A stretch of DNA of 64,000 nucleotides from Paenibacillus sp. MMS18-CY102. GTDB taxonomy: Bacteria > Bacillota > Bacilli > Paenibacillales > Paenibacillaceae. Positions 43,412 through 52,354 of the stretch are shown piece by piece. How positions within the stretch are numbered: the first letter of the stretch is position 1; every line of letters starts with the position of its first letter. The stretch is from NCBI RefSeq assembly GCF_009789195.1, contig NZ_WSTC01000008.1, forward strand, positions 62,001 through 126,000, written 5' to 3'. Made by a program: the position numbers and the translations under genes. Under the pieces are notes generated by a model. The model worked only from the letters and a program-made list of their open reading frames with translations, was not told the DNA's origin and made no database searches.

Positions 43412-45727
43412 ATGTCGAAGCAGCAGGTCGCCGTGACTGGTATGGGCATCGTCTCAGCAGTGGGGCAGGAGGTTGAATCGTTCTGGGAGTCGATTTCGGC
43501 TGGCGTAAGCGGGATTACAGCAGTGGACCATTTGTCCCTCGCGCATTGCAAGAGCAAGCTAGGCGCCCCGATTTATGACTTTGTGGATTCAGGCTTGCTC
43601 CTTGAGCACGGATATGATGATCGGGGCATTCGCTTAACGCTCGCCGCTCTGGAACAAGCCGTGGAACAGGCCCGCTATCACAATAGCGATATTGCACTGG
43701 ATCGTGTCGGCGTCGTAATCGGTACTTGTGCGGGCGGATTACTAAGCGGCCAGAGATGGTTACGGGAGCAAGCTGATGGTAATGGGCAATTTAGCGATCC
43801 GAAGCTGCTTTCGATGTATTACTACAACACGGCTGCAGAGCTTGTCAGCCATGTGTTGGGCTCAGGTGGGCCGGTGATGACGATTTCGACTGCTTGCGCA
43901 TCGAGCAATAATGCAATCGGAGTAGGCTGGGATTGGATTAGCGAAGGAAAAGCAGACATCGTGTTCGTTGGCGGCTACGATAGCCTTGTCGAAGCCGTAT
44001 ATAGCGGGTTTAATTCCGTTGATGCGTTGGACACGTGCCCATGCCGGCCCTATAGCGCGGATCGCGCGGGGCTTTCGCTTGGAGAAGGAGCAGGCTTTCT
44101 CGTACTGGAGAGCATGAGCAGTGCAGAGCGAAGAGGCGTTTCCATCCATGCAAATGTCGTGGGCTATGGCTTGGCAGCGGACGGCTATCATCCGACAGCC
44201 CCGCATCCAGAAGGCGCTGGTGCAGCACGGGCAATCGAGACGGCCTTGCAACACGCGGGCCTTGCGCCGCATCAGATTGATTACATTAACGGGCATGGAA
44301 CGGGAACGCTGCAAAATGATGAGTCCGAAACGAATGCGATTCGGCGAATATTCAAGGACTACGCATCGCAAGTTCCGATCAGCAGCACGAAAGCGGCGAC
44401 AGGGCATACACTCGGCGCTTCCGGCGTCATTGAAGGAATTGCGACCATATGTGCAATTCAACATGGTTTTATACCGCCGACGGTCGGCTTGTCGAATCCG
44501 GATGTGAAGCTGCCGCTTGATTTTGTGGGAGGCAGTGGGCGAAAGGCTGACATTCGATATGCGTTATCGCATTCGTTTGCTTTCGGTGGAAACAATGCCG
44601 TCGTAGCATTTAGCCATCCTGAAGAGTCAATGAATCGTTCGAAGAAGGCGCCACAGCCTGTCGTTATCTCGGGGATCGGCATGGTGACACATGCTGGCAT
44701 TGGCAAGTCGAGCTACTTGGATGTTTTGCAAAATCGAAAAGCAGAACAAGCCATAGCGGAGAAGCATCTGCGCATCTCGGAAGAGGTTGAGCAGCTAGTC
44801 TCTCAATCGTTCGACCGCAAGGATATTCGGCGCATGGATCGCAATGCTTTATTTGCTCTATACAGCGTGCATGATGCGTTAACGGATGCAGGAATTGAAC
44901 CTGCTGCATCCAACGATTCACGAATTGGCATCATGACGGGGCATGCCCATTCGGTTTTCGAGCATTTTGCTGAGCTGTACTCGCCCGTTCTTGAACCGGG
45001 CACGCGTGTTCGCCCGTCGGTGTTCCCGAATTCCGTCTATAATGGCGCGGCGGGATATATCGCAGCCCATTACCAGCTGCTAGGCCCAACGAGCACTGTG
45101 AACGGGGGTGAGGCTTCCGCTGCACTGGCGATTAGCCATGCGTATGATCGCTTGCGAAACGGGGATTGCGATATGATCGTCGTCGTTGGCTCTGACATTA
45201 TTGGCGATGAGGCGCTGGATGCGTTCCGCAGCATCGGCCAACTTGCCGGTTTCACGAGTGAGGCGGCGGCAGCGATTGTGCTAGAAACAGAGAGCCATGC
45301 CAAGCAGCGTGGGGCGAGGACCTATGCCAGTCTGAACGGTTATGCGATTAAGTCAGACGCTGCCTTGCCAGGAGATAACCGGGCAGCTGGGGATGCGCAG
45401 CTGCGCGCGATGATCGAAGTGTTGGGAGCGGATCAACGTTTGCCTGATGCAATCTGGGGAGCGTCATCCGAGGAAGAATGGCAAGGCAAAGCCAGCGCAG
45501 GGCGGTTCAGCGATGGCAATATTTCGCCAGCCTATTCGACAATCGCCAGTGCGTTTGGCGAAACTTATGGCGCAGCAGCAGCGCTGAACCTTGCTGGCGC
45601 ATTGCTGAATATGGAATTAAAAGCGGATTTCGATTCGAATGAAGCACACCGGAATGCGTCACGCGTTATCGTGAATGCCCGCAATAGCGGAGGAACGGCT
45701 GTAGCTATTTTGCTGGAAAAATCATAG
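43412..45727 (+). CDS. Fused beta-ketoacyl synthase: KS-alpha plus CLF-like KS-beta
   Basis: A 771-residue protein made of two tandem ketosynthase units. Unit 1 (residues about 1-405) has the complete Cys-His-His-Lys set: Cys162 in STACASSNN, His295 in NGHGTGT, Lys327 in SSTKAATGH and His332 in GHTLGASG; it should condense acyl-ACP units. Unit 2 (about 415-771) starts again with PVVISGIGMVTHAG but the nucleophile block reads TVNGGEASAALAI, with Glu567 where Cys is expected, and it lacks the HGTGT block. This is the pattern of chain-length factors (KS-beta), which usually are separate proteins and have Gln there. ATG 43412 has GGAGG 10 nt upstream. Confidence 0.9.
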   Translation: MSKQQVAVTGMGIVSAVGQEVESFWESISAGVSGITAVDHLSLAHCKSKLGAPIYDFVDSGLLLEHGYDDRGIRLTLAALEQAVEQARYHNSDIALDRVGVVIGTCAGGLLSGQRWLREQADGNGQFSDPKLLSMYYYNTAAELVSHVLGSGGPVMTISTACASSNNAIGVGWDWISEGKADIVFVGGYDSLVEAVYSGFNSVDALDTCPCRPYSADRAGLSLGEGAGFLVLESMSSAERRGVSIHANVVGYGLAADGYHPTAPHPEGAGAARAIETALQHAGLAPHQIDYINGHGTGTLQNDESETNAIRRIFKDYASQVPISSTKAATGHTLGASGVIEGIATICAIQHGFIPPTVGLSNPDVKLPLDFVGGSGRKADIRYALSHSFAFGGNNAVVAFSHPEESMNRSKKAPQPVVISGIGMVTHAGIGKSSYLDVLQNRKAEQAIAEKHLRISEEVEQLVSQSFDRKDIRRMDRNALFALYSVHDALTDAGIEPAASNDSRIGIMTGHAHSVFEHFAELYSPVLEPGTRVRPSVFPNSVYNGAAGYIAAHYQLLGPTSTVNGGEASAALAISHAYDRLRNGDCDMIVVVGSDIIGDEALDAFRSIGQLAGFTSEAAAAIVLETESHAKQRGARTYASLNGYAIKSDAALPGDNRAAGDAQLRAMIEVLGADQRLPDAIWGASSEEEWQGKASAGRFSDGNISPAYSTIASAFGETYGAAAALNLAGALLNMELKADFDSNEAHRNASRVIVNARNSGGTAVAILLEKS

Positions 45728-45744
45728 AAAAAAGGGGATTCGGC

Positions 45745-46812
45745 ATGAACGTTACACAAATTGTTGGAACTGGCGCCTATTTACCTGGTGAACCAGTTCA
45801 AGTGGAGCAGCTCGTAGGGGTTGTCGGCCATGTGGCCAAAGATTTGACAGAGGCGTTAGGCGCGCGAACGCGCTATTGGGCGGTTGATCCCATAACGGGA
45901 ATCGCGAACGAATCGAACACGGATATGGCGGCGAAAGCTGCACGGCTTGCGATTCAGGATGCAGGAATAGCTGCGGATGACATTGATCTCATCATCAGTG
46001 TGACTGCAACGCCCGATTATTCGCTTCCTGCTAACGCACCCATTATTCAAGATAAACTAGGCATCGAGCATTGTGCCGTTATTGAACTGCGCGCTGGCTG
46101 CAATGGTGTCGTACAAGCGATTACGATTGCGAATCAATTTCTGTCTACGGGCTACTATCGCACCGTTCTCGTAATTGGCAGCGAGCTTACTTCTTCTTAC
46201 TCAGTTCCTTCGTATGTGGAAGGGGATGAGAGCCTGACGAAAAACGATCTGCTCAATTTGGTCATGTTCGGTGACGGAGCAGGGGCGGTCGTGCTCCAGA
46301 GCAATCCGAATCAAGCTGCTCCTGGCATTATCGATACGTATCTCGCTTCTATTGGTGTTGGCATCGAGCCTGGATTCGTCCATCCAGCAGGAGGGTCGAA
46401 GCAGCCGATGAATGCACAGTCAGTAAGTGAAGGGTCACATCGCTGGTATCACGACTATAAAGCTGTATCGCGAATGGACGTGAAGATGGCGGTCGATGCG
46501 ATGAACGGGATTTTAAACAAAACGGAAACAGCGGCAGAAGATGTGCAAATGATCATCGTGCCGCAAGCGAATTTCCGGCGCATACAAGAAGGAGCGCAGG
46601 TGGAGGATAACCCGTTATCGGCTTATTCCGAACGGTTCTTCATTAACGTAGATACGGTGGGCAATACGTCGGCAGCAGGCGTATTAATCGCACTAGACGA
46701 GGTAAACCGCAAGCAGTTATTGAAGCCAAATGACTTGTTTATGATCGTTGGCGCAGAGTCGTCCAAATGGCTGTGTGGGTCGATCTTACTGCGGTGGTCG
46801 CGGGGCGCATGA
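45745..46812 (+). CDS. KAS III-like ketoacyl synthase/acyltransferase lacking His
   Basis: A 355-residue FabH-superfamily protein. Cys119 (ELRAGCNGVVQA) and Asn307 (TVGNTSAAG) of the catalytic set are present, but the usual VPHQAN-x-RI reads IIVPQANFRRI, with Pro273 in place of His. Superfamily members with altered triads often act as acyl starters or acyl/ester transferases instead of decarboxylating condensers. It may prime the KS/CLF protein or release the chain. GGGG ribosome site 10 nt before the ATG; 17 nt after the fused KS gene. Confidence 0.85.
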   Translation: MNVTQIVGTGAYLPGEPVQVEQLVGVVGHVAKDLTEALGARTRYWAVDPITGIANESNTDMAAKAARLAIQDAGIAADDIDLIISVTATPDYSLPANAPIIQDKLGIEHCAVIELRAGCNGVVQAITIANQFLSTGYYRTVLVIGSELTSSYSVPSYVEGDESLTKNDLLNLVMFGDGAGAVVLQSNPNQAAPGIIDTYLASIGVGIEPGFVHPAGGSKQPMNAQSVSEGSHRWYHDYKAVSRMDVKMAVDAMNGILNKTETAAEDVQMIIVPQANFRRIQEGAQVEDNPLSAYSERFFINVDTVGNTSAAGVLIALDEVNRKQLLKPNDLFMIVGAESSKWLCGSILLRWSRGA

Positions 46813-47573
46813 TGAATGGCAACCCATCTCTTGTGCCTAGTGCCCGATCAGGCGCGAGGTTAACAGCGTCAACTTCGGTAATTATTGCAATGGCAATTGG
46901 CATCACGCTTGTCGGTGCGCTTGAATCGCTGTCCTGGTGGCCATTCGCGCCTTTCTTGTGGGTGCACTCAGTGCTTTGCATCGTGCTTGCACTTGCTGTT
47001 CGACCTTCGCCTAATGCTTGGCCCCATCAGCAGCCCTTGTGGAAGCCCAAACGTGCATTCTTCATTGGATTAGCTGTAGGCGTCAGTTGCATCGTGGGCT
47101 TCATAGCGATCTATTATGCCATCTTCCAAGGGCTGAATATCGCCTCGGCAAGCGATGCGAATCTATGGCATGTCATGCGCAATATATTCCAAGAGAGCGC
47201 GCTTCGGCATGGCAAGATAATGACACTCATTTGCGCCTTCTTGTTGCTTGGCGTGTGGGCGCCAATTGGCGAAGAGCTGTTCTATCGCAGGCTGCTCTAT
47301 AATGGCTTACGGCAACGCTGGACATTTGGCTTATCTGCGGCCTGCTCCGCTTCATTTTTCGGGATACGACATGCCCTGCAGCTATTGTTCATCATGCCGG
47401 AGCATTCGTATCCGTGGTGGGCTGGCGTTGCCTATTTCATCTGGGCTGGCATGTTTGGATTATTATTTAGCTGGCTGTACGAGAAGACACGTCATCTAGC
47501 CGTGCCGGCAGCGCTGCATGCGCTTAATGTGCTTTGGTCGCCGATTGTCATTTATGTGATGCTCTATAAGTAG
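46809..47573 (+). CDS. CPBP-family intramembrane metalloprotease-like protein
   Basis: A 254-residue protein with about six to eight membrane helices. The CPBP (Abi/CAAX) motifs are PIGEELFYRRLLYNGL (Glu-Glu-x(3)-Arg), FFGIRHAL (His) and the last LHALNVLW (His-x(3)-Asn). Members are membrane proteases or peptide maturation/immunity factors. The ATG (46809) overlaps the stop of the KAS III-like gene by 4 nt, showing it belongs to the cluster; what it does there is unknown. Confidence 0.85.
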   Translation: MMNGNPSLVPSARSGARLTASTSVIIAMAIGITLVGALESLSWWPFAPFLWVHSVLCIVLALAVRPSPNAWPHQQPLWKPKRAFFIGLAVGVSCIVGFIAIYYAIFQGLNIASASDANLWHVMRNIFQESALRHGKIMTLICAFLLLGVWAPIGEELFYRRLLYNGLRQRWTFGLSAACSASFFGIRHALQLLFIMPEHSYPWWAGVAYFIWAGMFGLLFSWLYEKTRHLAVPAALHALNVLWSPIVIYVMLYK

Positions 47574-47599
47574 CTTGAAGTGCTTTGTTTGGAGAAAGG

Positions 47600-50500
47600 A
47601 TGACTAACATGTCGGTTAAACCGAATCGATACCGCGTCACCGACCATCAGATCGAGCAGGACCTTGCTTGGTGCGAGTCTGCCTGGAAACCAAGAACCGT
47701 TGGGAGCAAGGTGGTGCAGGTCATCGATGTGGGAGCCGGAGAGCCGCTCGTTTTTATTCCGGTGTTCACAGGCTCTGAATTTATGTATGGCCCGCTAATT
47801 CGCCATCTGTCCCGCCGTTTCCGTACGCTGCTATACCGGCGTCGTGAAAGCATTACGGCACCGATCTCGCTTGCGGACAGGGTCGAGGAGCTGCGCGATC
47901 TGCTGGATGCGCACCAGCTTCGGTCGGTTCACTTGAGCGCCCACTCGGACGGAGCGATGGTCGCGATTGCTTTTGCCGCTCAATATCCGGATCGCGTACG
48001 TTCACTTTCGCTGTATTGTGTAGCGGATGTGTACCGTATTCCTCCACAGCCTTTCATGCAAGCGTACTTGAAACTGATGGAGAGATACCCGCTTGATAAG
48101 CTGGTGCCTGATTCGGTATTGAAACGGTTGCTTGCCTACTATGGCAGTTCCGATAGCGGATTTACTTGGAAGCAGATTGGGGCGCAAACGAGCAAAATTA
48201 CGTCATTTGCTAAGTTTTTTAAATATTCGATGCTGCCGCTGCTGCTAGACTATGACGGGCAAAAATTAGCTCCGCGAGTAACCTGTCCCGTTACGCTCAT
48301 TCATCATGGAAGCAAAGACCGCATCCTGCGTATGGAGCAGATGGAGGCGTTAGCGGAGCGGTTTCCGAATTGCGGAGAATTGCAGGTTATACCTGGCGGG
48401 GGGCATATGTTCCCTTATTGTGCGCCGGAAGAGGTGCTGCCTCTGTTGGATGGCTTTTATGACGGGTACTATCGCGTACGGGATGCCGTTCCCGCTATCG
48501 TGACGTTAAGTGATCCCCACATATGGGATTACGAGCATGTGGGGCGAAAAGCGGCAAATCTTGCCCATTTGGCCAAACAGCAATTGCCTGTTCCTCCAGC
48601 GTTTTGTATCACAGCGGCTGCCTTGGCAGGCGAATGGTCCGCTTCCTTCGAGCAGCAGCTTCGGTTCCATTATGATCAATTGCTCTCGCAAACGAGTGGA
48701 GCTGCAGTCGCAGTGCGCTCCTCCTCGGCATTGGAGGATATGGGGGAAGCAAGTTTTGCCGGCCAATATGAGACGGTGCTTAATGTAACGGGATGGGAAC
48801 AGCTGCTTGAAGCGGTTCGCCATTGCTTAGCCTCGTATTGGACCGATAGGGCTGTCGCGTATCGCAAGCGTGCACAGGTTGAGAACGGACAGGTGCATAT
48901 GGGCATTCTGGTCCAAACGATGGTGCAGCCCGTTGCGTCAGGCATTTTGTTTACGCGAGATCCAAGAGCAGCTTCGCATGTCCGGCATATGGTCGTGAAC
49001 GCTGTTTGGGGGCTTGGAGAGGCGGGGGTGTCAGGCACGATTACCCCAGATGAGTACACACTAGATTCGGCATCGCACCGGGTCGTAGCTGCATCAATTG
49101 CAGAGAAATCGTTCAAGCTGGTTAGCGTCTTTGGCGGGGGAGTGGCGGAACAGCAGCTCCTCCCTGATGAAGCGAAGGCCCCTGTGCTTCAGCCCATGCA
49201 GTTAGCCCAATTAGCGAAAATCGGGCAGCAGTTGGAAGGCTACTGGAGTTGTCCACAAGACATCGAATGGGCGTATGATGGCAAGCAGATTTTGCTGCTG
49301 CAGGCCCGCCCGATTACAACTATGCAGAACAAATGGTCTTATGACCATAGGATCGATGGCTACCATATTCGCTGGGGGGCGGTTATGGAGTGGGGGAAGA
49401 CGCCGATTAGCAGCATGACTGCATCGATTTTGCAAGGGATATCGTTCAACAAGGGGCTTGATCCAATCGGGGTATACCTGTCACCTCAGCTTTATCGGCT
49501 GTATGATGGCTACCTGTATTCGCCGGTACGGGTCAAACGGACTTGGCGTTGGATAAACACGCCGTTTCGGCTGTGGAAGTCATATCGCCAGCTCCACCAG
49601 TCATTTGGCCAGCAGGTGGACGCTTATCTCGCAAAGTTAAAGCCGATGCAGGTGCTGGACTTGCGCAAATGTTCAACGGAACAGCTTGTACATGCCATTC
49701 GGTCATTGTCGCGAACGGTCGGCGATGCTTTTGCAACCATTGTCATCCCTTACTTAGGCATATGCATGGTGAGTGAACTGTTGTTGGCCCGCTATTACCG
49801 TTGGCTGGCGAATGGCCGGGAGCCTGCTGGGCATATTGGCCTGCTGCAAGGGTTTATGAACAAATCGCTCGAAGCCGACTACGCGTATTGGCAGCTTGCA
49901 ACCACAATCACACAGAGCGAATCGTTAATGGAAATCTTAGAGCATTCGGATGAACCGATAGAGAGGCTTGGCACGACGCCAGAAGGGCAGAAGTTTCTTG
50001 CATCGCTTACACAAGTGCTTCAAGAGCACGGGCATCGGCTTCAAGATCTCGACATTACATGTGCGACAGCTAAGGATGATCCTGCCGGTGTGGTGCAGTT
50101 ATTAAGGACGCTTGCTAAGGCGTCCACATCGAATCCGATCGCCGAAATAGCTAAGCGAGCGGAGGAACGTGAACAGCTTCTCAACCATATGCGATTGGTT
50201 GCCCGCAATCATCCAATCAAAGGGCGATGGTTCGAAACAGCCTATCAGCTTGCTGCGAAATATACGGTTATTCGGGAGAATCGGCCGTTCTACCTGGGCC
50301 TTGGCTGGCAGCGGTTGCGTGAGCTGCTGATCGAGCTAGGCGAACGCTGCAAGCGGGAAGGGCGATTGCGCGAGGCAGAGCATATCTTCTCGGTTACGCT
50401 TGAAGAGCTATCAACGGCAGTCGCGTCTAGCGCTCTGTCTGATATCGCACAATCGAGAAGCGAGCAGTGGAATTTGCGCAGAACGATGGCGATAGCGGAT

Positions 50501-50923
50501 GAAATTAATCCGCCGGGATGGCGCCGGTATGCTGCGGCAGCCGCTGCCCGCGCTCGGCAACGCAGTGTATCGGCCAATACGCATCATGCTGATTTAGTCG
50601 GAACGCCAGGCAGCCCCGGCATTACAACGGGCAAAGTACGCATCGTGAAAGAGCTTGCTGATTTCTCTGCCGTCCATGCCGGCGATGTGATCGTCACTAC
50701 CTCTACGACGCCTGCTTGGACCGTGCTATTCGGGGTGGCATCGGCCATCATAACGGATGTCGGAGGCGCGTTGTCCCATGCAGCGATTGTCGCACGCGAA
50801 TACCGGATTCCAGCGGTGCTTGGCACAGGCAATGCCACGTCAGTGCTCAAGAATGGGCAGCAGGTGCGAATTGACGGCTCGACTGGCCATATCTTTGTTT
50901 TGGCGGAGGAACGCGCACTGTGA
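47600..50923 (+). CDS. Alpha/beta-hydrolase fused to PEP-synthase/rifampin-phosphotransferase-like module
   Basis: A 1107-residue multidomain protein. Residues about 1-290 are an alpha/beta-hydrolase with likely triad Ser116 (SAHSDGA), Asp240 (HHGSKDRI) and His269 (PGGGHMF). Residues about 300-600 are a PPDK-N ATP-grasp domain: GRKAANLAHL, AVRSSSALEDMGEASFAGQY, MVQPVASGILFTRDP, DIEWAYDG and LLLQARPIT. A 400-residue helical linker follows, then the swivelling PEP-utilizing domain with phosphohistidine His1060 (GGALSHAAIVAREYRIPAVLG). This ATP-grasp/linker/His order is that of rifampin phosphotransferase and PEP synthase; the C-terminal PEP-binding barrel of PEP synthase is absent. It probably phosphorylates, or hydrolyses then phosphorylates, a small molecule. 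ATG 47600 follows GGAGAAAGG. Confidence 0.88.
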   Translation: MTNMSVKPNRYRVTDHQIEQDLAWCESAWKPRTVGSKVVQVIDVGAGEPLVFIPVFTGSEFMYGPLIRHLSRRFRTLLYRRRESITAPISLADRVEELRDLLDAHQLRSVHLSAHSDGAMVAIAFAAQYPDRVRSLSLYCVADVYRIPPQPFMQAYLKLMERYPLDKLVPDSVLKRLLAYYGSSDSGFTWKQIGAQTSKITSFAKFFKYSMLPLLLDYDGQKLAPRVTCPVTLIHHGSKDRILRMEQMEALAERFPNCGELQVIPGGGHMFPYCAPEEVLPLLDGFYDGYYRVRDAVPAIVTLSDPHIWDYEHVGRKAANLAHLAKQQLPVPPAFCITAAALAGEWSASFEQQLRFHYDQLLSQTSGAAVAVRSSSALEDMGEASFAGQYETVLNVTGWEQLLEAVRHCLASYWTDRAVAYRKRAQVENGQVHMGILVQTMVQPVASGILFTRDPRAASHVRHMVVNAVWGLGEAGVSGTITPDEYTLDSASHRVVAASIAEKSFKLVSVFGGGVAEQQLLPDEAKAPVLQPMQLAQLAKIGQQLEGYWSCPQDIEWAYDGKQILLLQARPITTMQNKWSYDHRIDGYHIRWGAVMEWGKTPISSMTASILQGISFNKGLDPIGVYLSPQLYRLYDGYLYSPVRVKRTWRWINTPFRLWKSYRQLHQSFGQQVDAYLAKLKPMQVLDLRKCSTEQLVHAIRSLSRTVGDAFATIVIPYLGICMVSELLLARYYRWLANGREPAGHIGLLQGFMNKSLEADYAYWQLATTITQSESLMEILEHSDEPIERLGTTPEGQKFLASLTQVLQEHGHRLQDLDITCATAKDDPAGVVQLLRTLAKASTSNPIAEIAKRAEEREQLLNHMRLVARNHPIKGRWFETAYQLAAKYTVIRENRPFYLGLGWQRLRELLIELGERCKREGRLREAEHIFSVTLEELSTAVASSALSDIAQSRSEQWNLRRTMAIADEINPPGWRRYAAAAAARARQRSVSANTHHADLVGTPGSPGITTGKVRIVKELADFSAVHAGDVIVTTSTTPAWTVLFGVASAIITDVGGALSHAAIVAREYRIPAVLGTGNATSVLKNGQQVRIDGSTGHIFVLAEERAL

Positions 50924-52344
50924 ACAAAATGCTTGTAACCGCGCTGCTGCTTGGCAGCATATTAAGTGCGCTGGAATTTACGGTAATCGCCTCCGTTGCG
51001 CCTGTTATCGTAGCAGATTTAGGCGAACCCGATTTGTTTGCCTGGGCAACGACAGGTTATATGATCGCTTCTACCGTATTCACGCTAATTTCTGGGAAGC
51101 TGTGCGATCGGCTGGGACGGAAACGGACCTTTCTCGCCGGTGTTGTTTTGTTTGGGCTTGGATCGATCGCTTGCGGCTTCGCAACGAACATGCCGATCTT
51201 TATCGTTTCTCGAATTGTGCAAGGATTAGGCGGGGGCTTGCTTGTACCGGCAAGCTCAACGATTGTAGGCGATGTGTACGAAGGCGAGAAGCGGGTCAAA
51301 ATGCAGAGCGTGTTCGCGGCAGCTTGGGGTTTAAGCGCGATTGCAGGGCCATCACTAGGCAGCTATGTTGCTTTCCATTGGCAGTGGCGATGGCTCTTCT
51401 TCCTTAATGTGCCGATTGTGCTTCTCATCGTGTTGATCACCGCAGTTGCATTGCAAGAAAAGCAGTCCTCTGCGATCCATGGCCGTTTCGATTTCCGTGG
51501 CATGCTGCTCATGTGTGGCAGCCTAGCGGCATTCCTGCTCGTTTTTGAAACGGAAGGCTTCGTCCAAGTGATTAGCATCGTGTGTACGCTGCTGTTCGGG
51601 ACAGCGCTATTCTTGTCTTTGCGCGCAGCACAGGACCCAATTGTCGATCTGAAGCTCATGGGAAGAAGGGACATTCGCAGAATCTATATGATTGCGGCGG
51701 TGATGGGCGCGAATACGTTCGTAGCGATAACGTTCTTGCCGTTCGTGGCCTTATGGGGCTTAGGCTTTCAAGCAAAGGAAGCAGGACAAGTTCTGCTTCC
51801 CTTAACGCTGGGGGCAGTTATTGCAACCATTAGTTGCGGGTATTTGCTAAGGGCATTATCTAGCCGCGCAATCATGTTCGCTGGTTTATTGGGCATGCTC
51901 ATCGGTGATGCTTTAGTTGCGATGATGGCTAATTCCTGGCCAGATGGAGCATTGTATCTCGCTGCGGGCCTGATCGGGCTCGGTACCGGCTTTCTTATGC
52001 CTTTATTATCCGCTTATGTTCAGCACGGGGCAGAGTGGTCGGAGAAAGGCATGCTGACGGCATTTCTATCGTTTTTTCGGTCGATGGGCGGTTCGTTAGG
52101 CGTTATCATTGCTGCATTTTTGTTCAAACGATCACTTCCAGCATCTTTCCATTGGGATGGCGAGTTTACAGGCTTAACCCCAGAAGAAACTTTAACGGAG
52201 CAAGCCTCTCAATATTCGTTTGTGATGAACGGCGTGCACGATGTTTTTTGGTTATGTGGGCTTCTAGCGCTAGTTGGAGTAAGCTGTTTGCTTCAAGGAA
52301 CGAAAGCGGCAATTTGGAAGCATCAGAAAGAGCAAGGAGCGTGA
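50920..52344 (+). CDS. DHA2-family MFS exporter (EmrB/QacA-like)
   Basis: A 474-residue, 14-helix major facilitator exporter. LGSILSALEFTVIASVAPVI, GKLCDRLGRKRTF, RIVQGLGGGLLVPASSTIV and the motif-C type LSAIAGPSLGSYVAF mark the DHA2 group. It would expel the cluster's product or protect against it. The GTG start overlaps the preceding stop by 4 nt (GTGA), so it is translationally coupled to the fusion protein. Gene order supports a substrate made or modified by that protein. Confidence 0.9.
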   Translation: MNKMLVTALLLGSILSALEFTVIASVAPVIVADLGEPDLFAWATTGYMIASTVFTLISGKLCDRLGRKRTFLAGVVLFGLGSIACGFATNMPIFIVSRIVQGLGGGLLVPASSTIVGDVYEGEKRVKMQSVFAAAWGLSAIAGPSLGSYVAFHWQWRWLFFLNVPIVLLIVLITAVALQEKQSSAIHGRFDFRGMLLMCGSLAAFLLVFETEGFVQVISIVCTLLFGTALFLSLRAAQDPIVDLKLMGRRDIRRIYMIAAVMGANTFVAITFLPFVALWGLGFQAKEAGQVLLPLTLGAVIATISCGYLLRALSSRAIMFAGLLGMLIGDALVAMMANSWPDGALYLAAGLIGLGTGFLMPLLSAYVQHGAEWSEKGMLTAFLSFFRSMGGSLGVIIAAFLFKRSLPASFHWDGEFTGLTPEETLTEQASQYSFVMNGVHDVFWLCGLLALVGVSCLLQGTKAAIWKHQKEQGA

Positions 52345-52354
52345 ACAGAGGACA

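Noticed and set aside
43862-44464. Minus-strand frame opposite the fused ketosynthase
   Set aside because: Antisense shadow of a gene with intact catalytic motifs.
50757-51407. Plus-strand frame overlapping the fusion gene end and exporter
   Set aside because: Cys/Arg-rich shadow in another frame of two well-supported genes.
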